From Fratercula arctica (taxonomy: Eukaryota; Chordata; Aves; Charadriiformes; Alcidae), in contig CANTUZ010000025.1 in the NCBI GenBank assembly GCA_947846985.1, positions 11,158,100-11,222,099 on the forward strand: DNA of 64,000 nucleotides, given 5' to 3'. The notes under the pieces are model-generated. The model was not told the DNA's origin. It made no database searches and worked only from the letters and a program-made list of their open reading frames with translations. Below, piece by piece: positions 32,901 through 45,150 of this stretch (the stretch's first letter is position 1; each line of letters starts with the position of its first letter). Made by a program: the position numbers and the translations under genes.

Positions 32901-35164
32901 GATTAAATTGAATGGAATCCAAAACAAAGATATCTCACTGAGACTGTTCAGTTAATGCCTTCAGAGATGAACTTTTGTTTAAACTGAGCTCTTATTTTTC
33001 TTGCTGGTTGAAAACATTGTGGAAAGCACCTAAAAGATCATATACTTTGCAGGAGCAGGTAGCTGATTAGAATTAATTATCATAATCAAGAACAATTAAT
33101 GCAGCAAGTCAAAGCAATAGATAAGCAGTATTAATTTTTCCCCGAATTAGCTGTGTAATCAAAAGCTTTGTAAGTCGTTCACAGAATATAGTAAGGATAA
33201 AAGCTGAATTTATGTAAGTTTAAAAAACATTCATTTTCTATTTAAAAAATATATGCCAAAGTTGGACTCCTAATATCAGTAAGCAAATAGATTTGTTCAG
33301 CACTCAGATGCTAAAGGACTATTGCTGTTAAACTGTAAGTGAAACATAAATATATGTATAATATCAATCCTTAATGTAATTAAAAATATGAACGTAGCAT
33401 TGAGTCTCATCTAGAAAGGTTTTTGACTGACAGCTCAAGAAGGAGTTACCAATCTGAAACAAAAGAAGAAAAAAGAAAATCTAGGCTGATGGAGCAATCT
33501 TGCTCCTATTCAAGTCAATGAAACACTCTCATTCAAGCATGATCAGGTTCCTTTTGTGCTATATACTAAGTAAATAGGACTCTCCATCTTTGTCCAAGGG
33601 GGCTTACCTGAAGACAAGGTGAAATTTAACATTTCTCTTGATTGTTAGATTTAAGTAGATGATCAATACAGTCATTATGATTGTGGTTATGTTATCAGTA
33701 CAAGGGATTTTAGCATCAATTAAGTGTCTAAAAGCTGAGGATCTTTGTTTTTTCCTGAAACTTTTCAAAATTGCAAACTGAGTTGCATTTTCTTGTATTT
33801 GAAATCGTTCACTACTTATTTTACTGATATCTTTATTGCTTACTACTACTCATTATGAAATGGATAAAAACTATATTTTTTTATTCACATATTTCCTTGG
33901 GTCTGTATAAACAAACTCTTTCTAATTAAGCATGATTTTCTGATTTTGGTAACAGCTTTATGAGCTGTTGCATAAACAGGATTAGGAGTGGAGAGCTAAA
34001 TGCAGCAGGTAGATCCAATCCTGCAAATAAAGTATTGGACCATGTCCATTCTCCAGTCTTAAAGGTTTTAGTCTTTAAAATAATGAAATAATCCTACAGG
34101 AAGTTAAATATCTCCTCTCAGCCAAGTGTACTTGCAGCTCAACTCTTCTTTTTTTTTTTCCCTGCAATTTTTTTGCCCTCTACATGTTTCATAACCATTT
34201 TTCAGCAGCATTACAACTGCAGCAGGAAGAGGTGAAGGGTTAAAGTTGTGCCTTTCTACCCTACCCTGTACGTAGCTGGAAGACAAGAGAGATTTGGGTC
34301 TAACTAGGCTGAGGGGTTTGAATGCAAATCACCACTCTGTGAGCAAATAAATGTATTAACAAGTAAGCTATGATGTCTGAGGTTGGATGGTAACTTTACT
34401 AGGGAAATAAAAGTGCATACCTACATCCCTAAGTTTGATATCTAAGCTACTGAGAGGAACGTGTTTTGGGAACTCCCTTTGGTTGGCACTTTTCTAATAA
34501 AAAGACAGCTCCCTTTCCACTCTGAGTTTTATGAAATTACAATTTTTAATTGCTATTCTCTTCTCATGAACTGCATAACAAGTATGAAAGTCCATCTTTG
34601 ATGTTTGTACTTTCATCATCAGGGCCAGGCACTGAGAAGTGAGACACTGGGTTTGTATTTCTCTTATTAGACCCAGCATGTACTGCTTCCATGCACATAG
34701 CAGCTCTGCTCTGTACTTACTTTAGAATAGTTACCTGTCTACTAAAGGAGGTATACAGATTTTTACATTAGGTGTAATGACAGTTGGGTTCACAAATGAG
34801 CAAAAAGCTGAATTTTTACTGTCCAGCACACAGAATTACTGTCAGATTTTTCAAAGCTATAACACGTTGAGCCTTCTAGCTGGACTTTCAGGAATGCTCA
34901 GCAAAAGAAGTGGTCCTTCAGTTCAGATGCAGTGTGCAACATGGGCTTCTCTCAAGATGTAGTTCCATGCATAAATAGTGTGACCTCAAACATTATCCAT
35001 TTAAAGGGAAAGTGGGTCATCATCTGCATGCAAGTTTGGAAGAATGTGAGTTTCATTGCAATTTTGTCACTGCAGTGATGATGAGATCTTAAAAATAACT
35101 GACATTCCAGCAAAAAAAGCAAAGTTCTCTTTCAAATCTGTATTGGATTTCTGTGGCAAAGTTT
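29901..35164. other. Gene-free AT-rich stretch
   Basis: About 5.3 kb without a recognisable gene, LTR or LINE. Only short random frames. A T-run lies at 34149-34159. Confidence 0.5.
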
Positions 35165-36262
35165 TGGTAGTGGGGGGCTACAGGGGTGGCTTCTGTGAGA
35201 AGCTGCTAGAAGCTTCCCCTATATCCGATAGAGCCAATGCCAGCCACCTCCAAAACAGACCGACTGCTGGCCAAAGCTGAGCCAATCAGCAACAGTGGTA
35301 GCACCTCTGTAATAACATATTTAAGAAGGGGGGGAAATTCCTGTGCAACAGCAGCTAGGAGAGAGGAGTGAGAATATGTGAGAGCAACAACTATGCAGAC
35401 ACCAAGGTCAGTGAAGAGGGGGGCGGGGAGGAGGTGCTCCAGGTGCCGGAGCAGAGATTCCCCTGCAGCCTGTGGTGAAGACCATGGTGAGGCAGGTTGT
35501 CCCCCTGCAGCCCATGGAGGTCCACCGTGGAGCAGATATCCACCTGCAGCCTGTGGAGGACCCCACGCCAGAGCAGGTGGATATGCCCAAAGGAGGCTGT
35601 GATCCCATGGAGAGCCCGCACTGGAGCAGACTCCTGGCAGGACCTGTGACCCTGTGGAGGGAGGAGCCCATACTGGAGCAGGCTTGCTGGCAGGACTTGT
35701 GATCCCATGGGAAATCCATGCTGGAGCAGTCCATTCCTGAAGGAATGCACCCTGTGGAAAGGACCCATGCTGGAGCAGTTTGTGAAGAACTGCAGCCCAT
35801 AGGAAGGACCCATGTTGGAGAAGTTCGTGGAGGACTGTCTCCTGGGGGTGGAACCCCATGCTGGAGCAGGTGAAGAGTGTGAGGAGGAAGGAGCGGCAGA
35901 GACAATGTGTGATGAACTGACCACAACCCCCATTCCCTGTCCCCCTGTGCCACTCAAGGGGAGGAGGTAGAGAAATTGGGAGTAAAGTTGAGCATGGGAA
36001 GAAGGGAGGGGTGGGGAGAAGGTGTTTTAAGATTTTTATTTTATTTCTCATTATCCTACTCTAATTTGATTGGTAATAAATTAAATTAATTTCCCCAAGT
36101 CAAGTATGTTTTGCCTGTGATCGTAATTGGTAAGTGTCTCCCTGTCCTTATCTTGACCCATGAGCCTTTTGTTATATTTTCTCTCCCCTGTTCAGTTGAG
36201 GAGGGGGAGTGATAGAGCCACTTGGTGGGCACCTGGCATCTAGCCAAGGTCAACTGACCACA
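35165..36262 (+). mobile_element. Solo LTR, about 1.1 kb, with internal minisatellite
   Basis: Starts TGGTAGTGGGGGGCTACAGG and ends GGTCAACTGACCACA. It has a TATA-like CATATTTAAG near 35318, a GC-rich repeat region, then ATTGGTAATAAATTAAATT with AATAAA near 36073 and a downstream T/GT-rich region: the order expected of an LTR. I recognise this GAGCAG-rich sequence as a widespread bird ERV-L-type LTR, but I cannot give a family name with certainty. No clear target duplication. Frames of 181-281 codons on the minus strand are a by-product of the repeat composition. Confidence 0.65.
35430..35885 (+). repeat. Degenerate minisatellite of about 45-55 bp units
   Basis: About nine units, each containing a GGAGCAG core (CTGGAGCAG, CCGGAGCAG, TTGGAGAAG) followed by a variable segment, often with GGAAGGACCCATG or CCTGTGGAGG. 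It lies inside the transcribed part of the LTR. Confidence 0.7.
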
Positions 36263-37191
36263 AAATTCAATTTGGAAACAGAGATGTGGAGCTTCTGAGT
36301 AGCTAGAAAGAGGTCTTCAGACCTCTCTACTGATTTAATTTTAAATTAATAAAATTCCATAAAATTAAAAAACTTAAAATCATAACATGCATTTGGTCTA
36401 AAAAGCCAAATCATACTCTTTTAAGTATATTTATTTTCATACTTTGAGCCTGATTCTTACCTGATATAGTGTTATACTGATTTACCCATGATTCCAGCTT
36501 AGAGTCTGGCTAATACATTTTGCTCCAAGTCCTTTAAAGGACAGACAAAACCTCTGAAGAGGGAAGCATTAGGCAATGAGTGCTTCCCATGCACACACAG
36601 TAGTGCTAAGAATCTTGTTTCAGGTGGGATCCAGGCTTTCTTCTAAATCAGGCAACTCTTGCACTGTGTAAAAAAATAAGAGTGTAAAAGCATTAAACAC
36701 TCTGAAATTACAGCATCTGACATTATGATAGACTCAATTTTCCCAAGATTTATTTTAAGTAAGCTGGATTGCTTATTTGTAAATTAATATTAGTCAGATT
36801 TAAGAAAGTCTTAATCTCCAAATTTTATATTTTCAGGCACCCTTAACTGAAAAAGATATTTTAACCGCTTTATAAAATTTATCATGTAGTTAAAATCTGT
36901 TGTAAACTCAAGGAACTTGGATACTTTAGGAATATTTCAAGTGATTATGTTCTCATTAGGAAAGTATTAATAATTGTTTATAACTGTTATAACTACAAGC
37001 AAAGACAGTTCAGCAGCTCAGATCACTCTCAAATAGTCCCAGAGGGATTCAAGGCAACTCAGTCAGCCTGGCAGCCCTGGTAATTTGTCTCCTCTCACAG
37101 ATACTGCCTGATCACACACAAGCAGGTACATGAAGTATGCAGACTAGCTTTGCTGCAGCACCTTTGGCCACACACTCTGGGGTAGACTAAT
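36263..37191. other. Non-coding spacer
   Basis: AT-rich, no recognised gene or element. Confidence 0.5.
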
Positions 37192-38028
37192 ACAGAATCA
37201 CAGAATGATAGGGGTTGGAAGGGACCTCTGGAGATCATCTAGTCCAACCCCCCTGCCAGAGCAGGGTCACCTAGAGAAGGTTGCACAGGAATGCGTCCAG
37301 GCAGGTTTTAAATGTCTCCAGAGATGGAGACTCCACCACCTCTCTGGGCAGCCTGTTCCAGTGCTCTGCCACCCTCAAAGTAAAGAAGTTCCTCCTCATG
37401 TTTAGGTGGAACTTCCTATGCTCAAGTTTGTGCCCGTTACCCCTTGTCCTGTCCCTGGGCACCACTGAAAAGAGCCTGGCCCCATCCTCCTGACACCCAC
37501 CCTTTAAGTATTTATAAGCATTGATAAGATCCCCCCTCAGCCATCTTTTTTCCAGACTGAAGAGACCCAAATCCCTCAGCCTTTCTTCATGAGAGATGTT
37601 CCAATCCCCTAATCATCTTGGTAGCCCTTTGCTGTACCCTCTCCAGCACAGTTCCCTGTCCTTCTTGAACCGGGGAGCCCAGAACTGGACACAGTACTCC
37701 AGGTGCGGCCTCACCAGGGCAGAATAGAGGGGGAGGATGACCTCCCTTGACCTGCTGGCCACACTCTTCCTGATGCACCCCAGGATGCCATTGGCCTTCT
37801 TGGCCACAAGGGCACATTGCTGGCTCATGGTCATCCTGTTGTCCACCAGGACTCCCAGGTCTCTTTCCACAGAGCTGCTCTCCAGCAGGTCAGCCCCCAA
37901 CCTGTACTGGTGCATGGGGTTATTCCTCCCCAGGTGCAGCACCCTACACTTGCCCTTGTTGAATTTCATAAGGTTTCTCTCTGCCCAACTCTCCAGCCTG
38001 TCCAGGTCTCGCTGTATGACAGCGTGGC
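37192..38028 (-). mobile_element. CR1 LINE, 5'-truncated, minus strand
   Basis: The left end is the CR1 3' tail (ACAGAATCACAGAATGAT). The minus strand encodes [50 protein letters not shown] and, after a frameshift near 37610, [18 protein letters not shown] and [20 protein letters not shown]. Very similar to the copy at 23287 and extending slightly further 5'. A shift at the KDREL position breaks the frame. Confidence 0.93.
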
Positions 38029-39795
38029 TATAGGGTGGCTGTAGCTTTTTCTAAAGATGACTGTATCAGTCAGCGTCAGGCCCATCTTTAATTTGTCATG
38101 GGAAAGCAGTGACCTCAGTAAAACAACAAAAAAAACCCCACCTCTCTCAATTTATTTTTAACATTTGCTTTAGCTCAGAAGAAAGTTATGTTTGGAGTAG
38201 ATGGAGGAAGATGTTCAGTTCACTGGAGCAACAAATTCCCCTGCTGATTTTTTTCCTTCCCAGTTGTGAAAGACACTCTGTACTGGACCCAAACAATTCA
38301 CCCTGTTTCTAACCCCAGGGGCTACGGCAGACCTTTCAAATGGGTTGTTACTACTGATTCATATTCCTTATTCTCTCTTAGAAAGTTTTGTCTTTTAACA
38401 ATACCTGGTAAACAGCATATTCACTTTCTTATATAAAGGAGATATAGGACCTTAATCTTTCTTTAAAATGTGTGCTCAATACTTATTTTATCAGTGTTGT
38501 TTTAGTTCTAAAAAATAAAATAGAAACTAGAACATTGCTGAAGCTTTTAAGACCTAAAGCATCATATAGTAAAAATTATTGTAGTTTTTAACTGGGTGTA
38601 TACAGACATTTTACCCTACCAAACTGCTTATGTTCTTGCTTCTAGTTTGTAAACACAGGACTGGAAATACTTTCTGGGTCACTGAGCCCAGTTGCCTCTC
38701 ATAACAGACATTGTTCCTTCACAGGTGTTTTAAGATCTATCTTAAATATGGGGTTTTCCATTGTTAGAACCTTTTAACACTGAAGAGTTCATATTTTCTT
38801 CAGCCTTCATTTGGCTTGTTGAAAATACTCTTGAATCAGTTTGAAAGAAATTATAATTTCCTCTGACTAGTAAATTCCTGCATGTTTTTTTCTTTTTTTT
38901 TCTCCTTGGTGGCAAGGAGTAAAGAAAATGCTCATTTAGTCTCTTTTGATAACATAGTCTAATTCCTTCCAATCTTCTTAATCTTAAATCATCCGAAGAA
39001 TCTTGGCAGCTGATGTTATATTTGCATATGACAGGAATTTGTTACTAATCCCAAAATCAATGACCTTCCATTTTGCAGTATTTCATCCCTTTTCCAATAC
39101 CTTAGTCACTCAAGATCATCCGGTTATTCCCAGATGATATCTACATACACCTTTTTCTTTGATAACTCAGTTTTCCTCATCAGTAAGTTTTACTCATACT
39201 CCTTTTTAGAAAGTTTTTTTTCATGTTTTTCTTTTTTTTTAAATGTCATTAATGGAAATAACCGGATTGGTCCCAAGATTTATCCTTGAACTCCCCAAAT
39301 CACCTCCACAGAACCCAATAGTTCCTCTTCATTAAGTTTTTGTTGTCCTCTACAGTTCTTTATCCACCTTACAATTCTTGTCTTAATCCCTGCATTCTCT
39401 AGCTGAAGTAGTAATTTCCTATGGGGCACCATATCAAATACTTTAGTATACCTAGTTTATATTTCCCTTGTGTAGAAAAAAATCATTATCAAAAAAGAAT
39501 ATCAGATCAGTCCAGCATGATCTGCCTTGAGCAAACCTGTGTTGCATTTTCTACTATTTTATCTCAATGTCTTTTTATTAAACTCTTTAAAAGCTAAAGC
39601 CTAGCATACAACTGAGATCAGACTAATCACGACTCCCCCTTCTCTTCCACCCCTCCTCCTTTATATCAAGTCTTACATTTCCTGTCCTGTAATCTTATGG
39701 TAGTACCACTGACTTGACAGATTTCTTTAAAATACTTACACCTTCCACATTCAGAGATCAGAGCTCAATGTAGCCAATGACTTTACTAATGAGTT
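38029..39795. other. Non-coding spacer
   Basis: AT-rich; poly-T runs near 38890 and 39230. No gene recognised. Confidence 0.5.
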
Positions 39796-40642
39796 AGAAT
39801 CATAGAATCATAGAATGGTTTAGGTTGGAAGGGACCTTAAAGATCATCTAGTTCCAACCCCCCCTGCCATGGGCAGGGACACCTCCCACTAGATCAGACT
39901 GCTCAAAGCCCCATCCAGCCTGACCTTGAATGTCTCCAGGGATGGGGCCTCCACAACTTCTCTGGGCAACCTGTTCCAGTGTCTCACCACCCTCACAGTG
40001 AAAAATTTCTTCCTGATATCTAATCTCAATCTACCCTCTTTCAGTTTGAAGCCATTAACCCATGTGCTATCACTACCTGCTCTTGTAAAAAGTCCTTCTC
40101 CAGCTTTCTTGTAGGCCCCCTTCAGGTACTGGAAGGCTGCTATAAGGTCTCCCCGGAGCCTTCTCTTCTCCAGGCTGAACAACCCCAACTCTCTCAGCCT
40201 GTCTTCATAGGAGAGGTGCTCCAGCCCTCTGATCATCTTCATGGCCCTCCTCTGGACTAGCTCCAACATGTCCATGTCCTTCTTATGTTGGGGGCTCCAG
40301 AGCTGGATACAGTACTCCAGGTGGGGTCTCACCAGAGCGGAGTAGAGGGGCAGCACCACCTCCCTCGACCTGCTGGCCATACTTCTTTTGATGCAGCCCA
40401 GGATGCGGTGGGCTTTGTGGGCTGCGAGCGCACATTGCCAGGTCATGTTGACCTTCTCATCAACCAGCACCCCCAAGTCCTTCTCCTCAGGGCTGCTCTC
40501 AAGCCATTCTCTGCCCAGTCTGTATTTGTGCTTGAGATTGCTGCAACCCAGGTGCAGGACCTTGCACTTGGCACTTCATGAGGTTTGCACAGGCACACTT
40601 CTCAAGCTTGCAAGGTCCCTCTGGATGGCATCCCTTCCCTCC
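39796..40642 (-). mobile_element. CR1 LINE, 5'-truncated, minus strand
   Basis: Tail AGAATCATAGAATCATAGAATGG at the left edge. The minus-strand frame 40476-39889 is open for 195 codons ([74 protein letters not shown]). The upstream part to 40642 is frameshifted. A different CR1 subfamily from 23287 (KKDMDMLE instead of KDRELLE). Confidence 0.92.
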
Positions 40643-42672
40643 ATTTATTGAGTTCCCTCAATTTATTAAATTTTGCCCTTTTGAAACCTGAGCTTTCATT
40701 ACAAACCTACTATAGTTAATTTTCCCTTTTAATTTAAATTGTATCGGTTCACAGTCACTCAATCAAACATTATTTGTACTTTCAGCCCTTTTTATAGCAA
40801 CTTTCTTTAGTAACATTTTGCTGTGAGTGAGGATGCTACCTGACAAGCCCACAGAGTCTTTAAAAGAGGAACTGAAAATGACTGGCACAATGCTGAGAGT
40901 GTCCAGCTCAGGGCTGAAATAATGTCAGAGTGAAAGGACTGTGATGTGGAAGGGTTTTAGAATAAGCAGACTGCCAATGAGGGAGTTTTCTTGAGATATA
41001 ACAGAAAGAGAGAAAATGAATGTGATTCTGGAAGAGAAACAGAAAGAACATGAGGCAACTTTGAGACGATTATTTTTTCCAGATTTTTTTCTTATGTATT
41101 CTATGACTAGGCAGAGATATTATACTAATTGCTCCTAACTGTCTCCTTTCAGTCTTCTGTTTAAAACTGCTCAGTCATAGCAATTATGGACTCATTTACA
41201 GGTGTTTCTCCACAATGCTCCTCAAGACTACTGCATGGGACTTTCTGATCCAGGTGCAGAGTTTTAATTTAATATCCCATAATGTACTCCCCCCCCGTAC
41301 TTTCCTGGATTTGTCCAGTCAATTTTTCAATCCATGTACATTGATAGCACCCATAGCCTTCTGTTGCAAGGTGGTTTACAGCTTAACTATGTTGCATGAA
41401 GAAACATTTCCTTTCTTTGAACACACACAGTCATAGTTGCATTTGATACCTGCATTTGATGATAACTGCTAGTTCTTGCCTGGGGAGATATAGTGAGCAG
41501 TCTCATTCTTACTGTCTTCCCAGCATCACTCATAATGTTTTAGACTATCTTATCTCTCTGTGGTCATCTCTTTTCCAGCACGAAGATATCTCATCTTAGG
41601 TATTTCCTGCTACAGTAATTATTCCACATTCTTGAGTTTCAGCAAATATGTACTGCATTTAAAGAATTATGTGTGTAATTTTAAAAGGAAGAGAAATAAA
41701 AAATATCTTCTACTAGATCCATGAAATATTACAGCCAATCTTAGTTCTTATCGAGCAAAGAGATGTTTTAAGAACCCAATTATGATTAGTATTTTTTGGT
41801 TTTCTGTGTGCTCTTATTACCGTTACCTATGTCAGTTTGAAAATCTGTAGTTCAAGCAAAAGATATGACAAATCAACTGTGTTTCTGAAAGATGTAAACA
41901 GAGATGGCTTGCAGGTGCATTGCCTCTCTGCAAAGAAATAAAATTGCAATAGCAGTTAAACACGATCGGTCCATCCTCAGCATCCACCTAAGGTTGGAAC
42001 TGTTCTGATTCACCAAAACCAGCATAATCAAACCATTCTTGACTAGGCTCATCTTTTTTCGGCCTAAGATACGTACTTCAGCAGCACAAAATAATCACCA
42101 ATGACATCTGGGAATTTAATACATTGCCATTAATAACCAAACTGTTTGCCTACCTGAATCCTTTAGAATTGTTGTAGCATTTTCATCCCACACTACTCCT
42201 TTTCCTTTGACAAAAACAATTCCACAGTAGTGAAAAGACTCAGGAGAGTACTGAGCAAGAACCTCCAGGAGAAGCCCTGTGGAGCATTACATGAAAAGTC
42301 CTCAGCACAAGCTTTTTACTGAGCTGAAACTAAAGTGAATGAACAAGCAAATGGCCCCAAGCCTCTTATTTCATGCAACTATGAGATCAGTTCCTAAGTA
42401 TTGTATGCATGGAGAATACTGAATTTAAATCAAAAACATTTACAAAATATTTTGCCTAGCAACAGCTTTGTGGCTATAGGTTAGAATTTGAGATACCAAA
42501 TCTCAAAAATTGTATCAAATGTGTATAAAATTTAACATATACATCTGAATAGCATTATTAACTCATGAAAAGGAAAGAGATGTATGCTTTATTGGCACGG
42601 AACAGGTGATTTGTATTTGGAAGGTTACCCTGTTCTTCAGCAGTGCCATGTATAAGAAACAGAAGGTGGGAT
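40643..42672. other. Non-coding spacer
   Basis: No recognised gene or element. A C-run lies near 41291-41296. Confidence 0.5.
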
Positions 42673-44385
42673 ATCATAGAATCATAGAATGTGTTGGGTT
42701 GGAAGGGACCTTTAAAGGTCATCTAGTCCAACCCCCCTGCACTAAGCAGGGACATCTTCAACTAGATCAGATTGCTCAGAGCCTCATCAAGCCTGGCCTT
42801 GAATGTCTCCAGGGATGGGGCCTCCACCACCTCTCTGGGCAACCTGTTCCAGTGTCTCCCCACCCTCATTGTAAAGAACTTCTTCCTAATGTCTCATCTA
42901 AACCTACCCTGCTCTAGTTTAAAACCATTGCCCCTTGTCCTATTGCTACATGCCCTTGTAAAAATTCCCTCTCCAGCTTTCTTGTAGGTCCCCTTCAGGT
43001 ACTGGAAGGCTGCTATAAGGTCTCCCCGGAGCCTTCTCTTCTCCAGGCTGAACAACCCCAACTCTCTCAGCCTGTCCTCATAGGAGAGGTGCTACAGCCC
43101 TCTGATCATCCTCGTGGCCCTCCTCCGGACCCCCTCCAACAGGTCCATGTCCTTCTTGTGCTGAGGGCTCCAGAGCTGGACACAGTACTCCAGGTGGGGT
43201 CTCACGGGAGCAGAGTAGAGGGGGAGAATCACCTCTCTTGATCTGCTGGCCACAGTTCTTTTGATGCAGCCCAGGATGCGATTGGCCTTCTGGGCTGTGA
43301 GTGCACATTGTTGGCTCATATTGAGCTTTTCATCCACCAGTACCCCCAAGTCCTTTTCCGCAGGGCTGCTCTCTATCACATCATCCCCCAGCCTGTATTG
43401 ATAATGAGGATTGTCCCGACCCAAGTGCAGGACCTTGCACTTGGCCTTGTTGAACTTCATAAGGTTTGCACGGGCCCACCTCTCTAGCTCGTCCAGGTCC
43501 CTCTGGATGGCATCCCGCCCCTCTGGCCTGTCAACCACACCACTCATCTTGGTGTCATCGGCAAACTTGCTGAGGGTGCACTTGATCCCACTGTCTATGT
43601 CATTGATGAAGACGTTGAACAGCACCGGTCCCAGTACGGCTCCCTGAGGGACACCACTTGTCACCCCTCTCCATCTGGACCTCGAGCCATTGACCACTAC
43701 CCTCTGGATGCAACCATCCACCCAGTTCTTTATCCACCAAACAGTCCACCCATCAAATCCGTATCTCTCCAACTTAGAGAGAAGGATGTTGTGGGGGACC
43801 GTGTCAAAGGCCTTGCAGAATTCCAGATAGATGATGTCCGTTGCTCTTCCCTTGTCCGCTGATGCAGTCACTCCATCATAGAAAGCCACCAGGTTGGTCA
43901 GGCAGGACTTGCCCCTGGTGAAGCCATGCTGGCTGTCTCAAATCACCTCCCTGTCCTCCATGTGCCTTAGCATAGCTTCTAGGAGGATCTGTTCCATGAT
44001 CTTCCCAGGCACAGAGGTGAGGCTGGCAGGGCGGTAGTTCCCAGGGTCCTCCTTTCTACCCTTTTAAAAAATGGGTGCAATGTTTCCCTTTTTCCAGTCA
44101 CCAGGGACTTTACCTGACTGCCATGACTTTTCAAGTATCATGGAGAGTGGCTTGGCAACTACATCAGCCAATTCCCTCAGGACTCTGGGATGCATCTCAT
44201 CACGTCCCATAGACCTGTGTATATTCAGGTTCCTCAGGTGGTCACGAACCTTGTCTTCCCTTACAGTGGGAAGGACTTTGTCCCGCAGGTCCCCGTCTTG
44301 CGGTCCTTCAACTCGGGAGGTGGGAGGAGAGAGGCTGGCAGTGAAGATGGAGGCAAAAAAGTTGTTGAGAACCTCTGTCTTGGTA
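42673..44385 (-). mobile_element. CR1 LINE, longest copy, with most of the RT domain
   Basis: Tail ATCATAGAATCATAGAATG at 42674. The minus-strand frame 43889-43092 (265 codons) holds the RT core: [22 protein letters not shown] with catalytic Asp replaced by Glu (LEF where CR1 usually has LDF), [17 protein letters not shown], and SKFADDTK with the catalytic DD. Upstream, across stops and frameshifts, lie the [33 protein letters not shown] and [17 protein letters not shown] parts, up to the 5' truncation near 44385. ORF1 and the endonuclease are missing. It ends in an AT-rich tract. Confidence 0.93.
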
Positions 44386-44569
44386 TGAATAAAATATTAA
44401 CTTAAATAAATAAAATATGTAAGCAAATAATTAAAATAATGAAAATTATAAAAATATATAAAAATATTAATTTAAATAAATAAATACTATTTACTATAAA
44501 TAAAATATTAACTTATATCTCACTTAAAATATGAGATTTAACTTCATACCTTCTAGAGGTTAAACCTTT
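44386..44569. repeat. AT-rich low-complexity stretch with a direct repeat
   Basis: AATAAA/TTAAATAAATAA-rich. AATAAAATATTAACTTA occurs near 44388 and again near 44499. Confidence 0.7.
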
Positions 44570-45150
44570 TGTCATGGTTTCAGTTGGGATAGAGTTGACT
44601 TTCTTACTAGCAGCTGGTATAGCGCTAAGTTTTGTATTTGGGATGGGAAATAGTGTTGATAGCACACTGGTGGTTTTGGTTGTTGATAAGCAGTCAAGGC
44701 CTTTTCTGCTCCTCATACCGCCCCACCAGCGAGTAGGCTGGGAGTGCACAAGAACTTGGTAGGGGACACAGCTGGGACAGCTGACTACAACTGACCAAAA
44801 GGAATATTCCATGCCATATGACGTCATGCTCAACATATAAAGCTGGAGGAAGAAGAAGGAAGTAGGGGACGTTTGGAGTTATGGCATTTGTCTTCCCAAG
44901 TAACCATTACGCGTGATGGAGCCCTGCTTTCCTGTGGGTGGCTGAACACCTGCCTGCTGATGGGAAGTAGTGATTGAATTCCTTGTTTTGCTCAGCTTGC
45001 ATGCGCAGCTTTTGCTTTACCTATTGAACTGTCTTTATCTCAACCCACAAGTTTTCTCACTTTTACTCTTCTGATTCTCTCCCCCATCCCACCGGGGGGG
45101 GGAGTGAGCAAGCAACTGCATGGTCCTAGTTGCTGGCTGGGGTACCATAG
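44570..45150 (+). mobile_element. Solo LTR (3' end slightly truncated)
   Basis: Starts TGTCATGGTTTCAGTTGGG and ends near GCTGGCTGGGGTACCATAG, missing the last bases of the usual AAACCATGACA end. Contains a CRE (44819-44826), a TATA box TATAAA (44836-44841), a TTTATCTCAACCCACAAG block shared with the D LTR, and a G-run near 45096-45104. No internal region, so a solo LTR. No target duplication found. Confidence 0.85.
44819..44841 (+). promoter_or_regulatory. CRE and TATA box of the solo LTR
   Basis: TGACGTCA at 44819-44826, the consensus CREB/ATF palindrome, and TATAAA at 44836-44841. The short spacing is typical of a cAMP-responsive core promoter. The related LTR at 1266 has TGATGTCA (minus strand TGACATCA). 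Confidence 0.65.

Noticed and set aside
35206..36051. 281-codon open frame on the minus strand
   Set aside because: It lies entirely in a solo LTR with a GC-rich minisatellite. Overlapping frames are open in parallel and the peptide is low-complexity. It has no recognisable domain.
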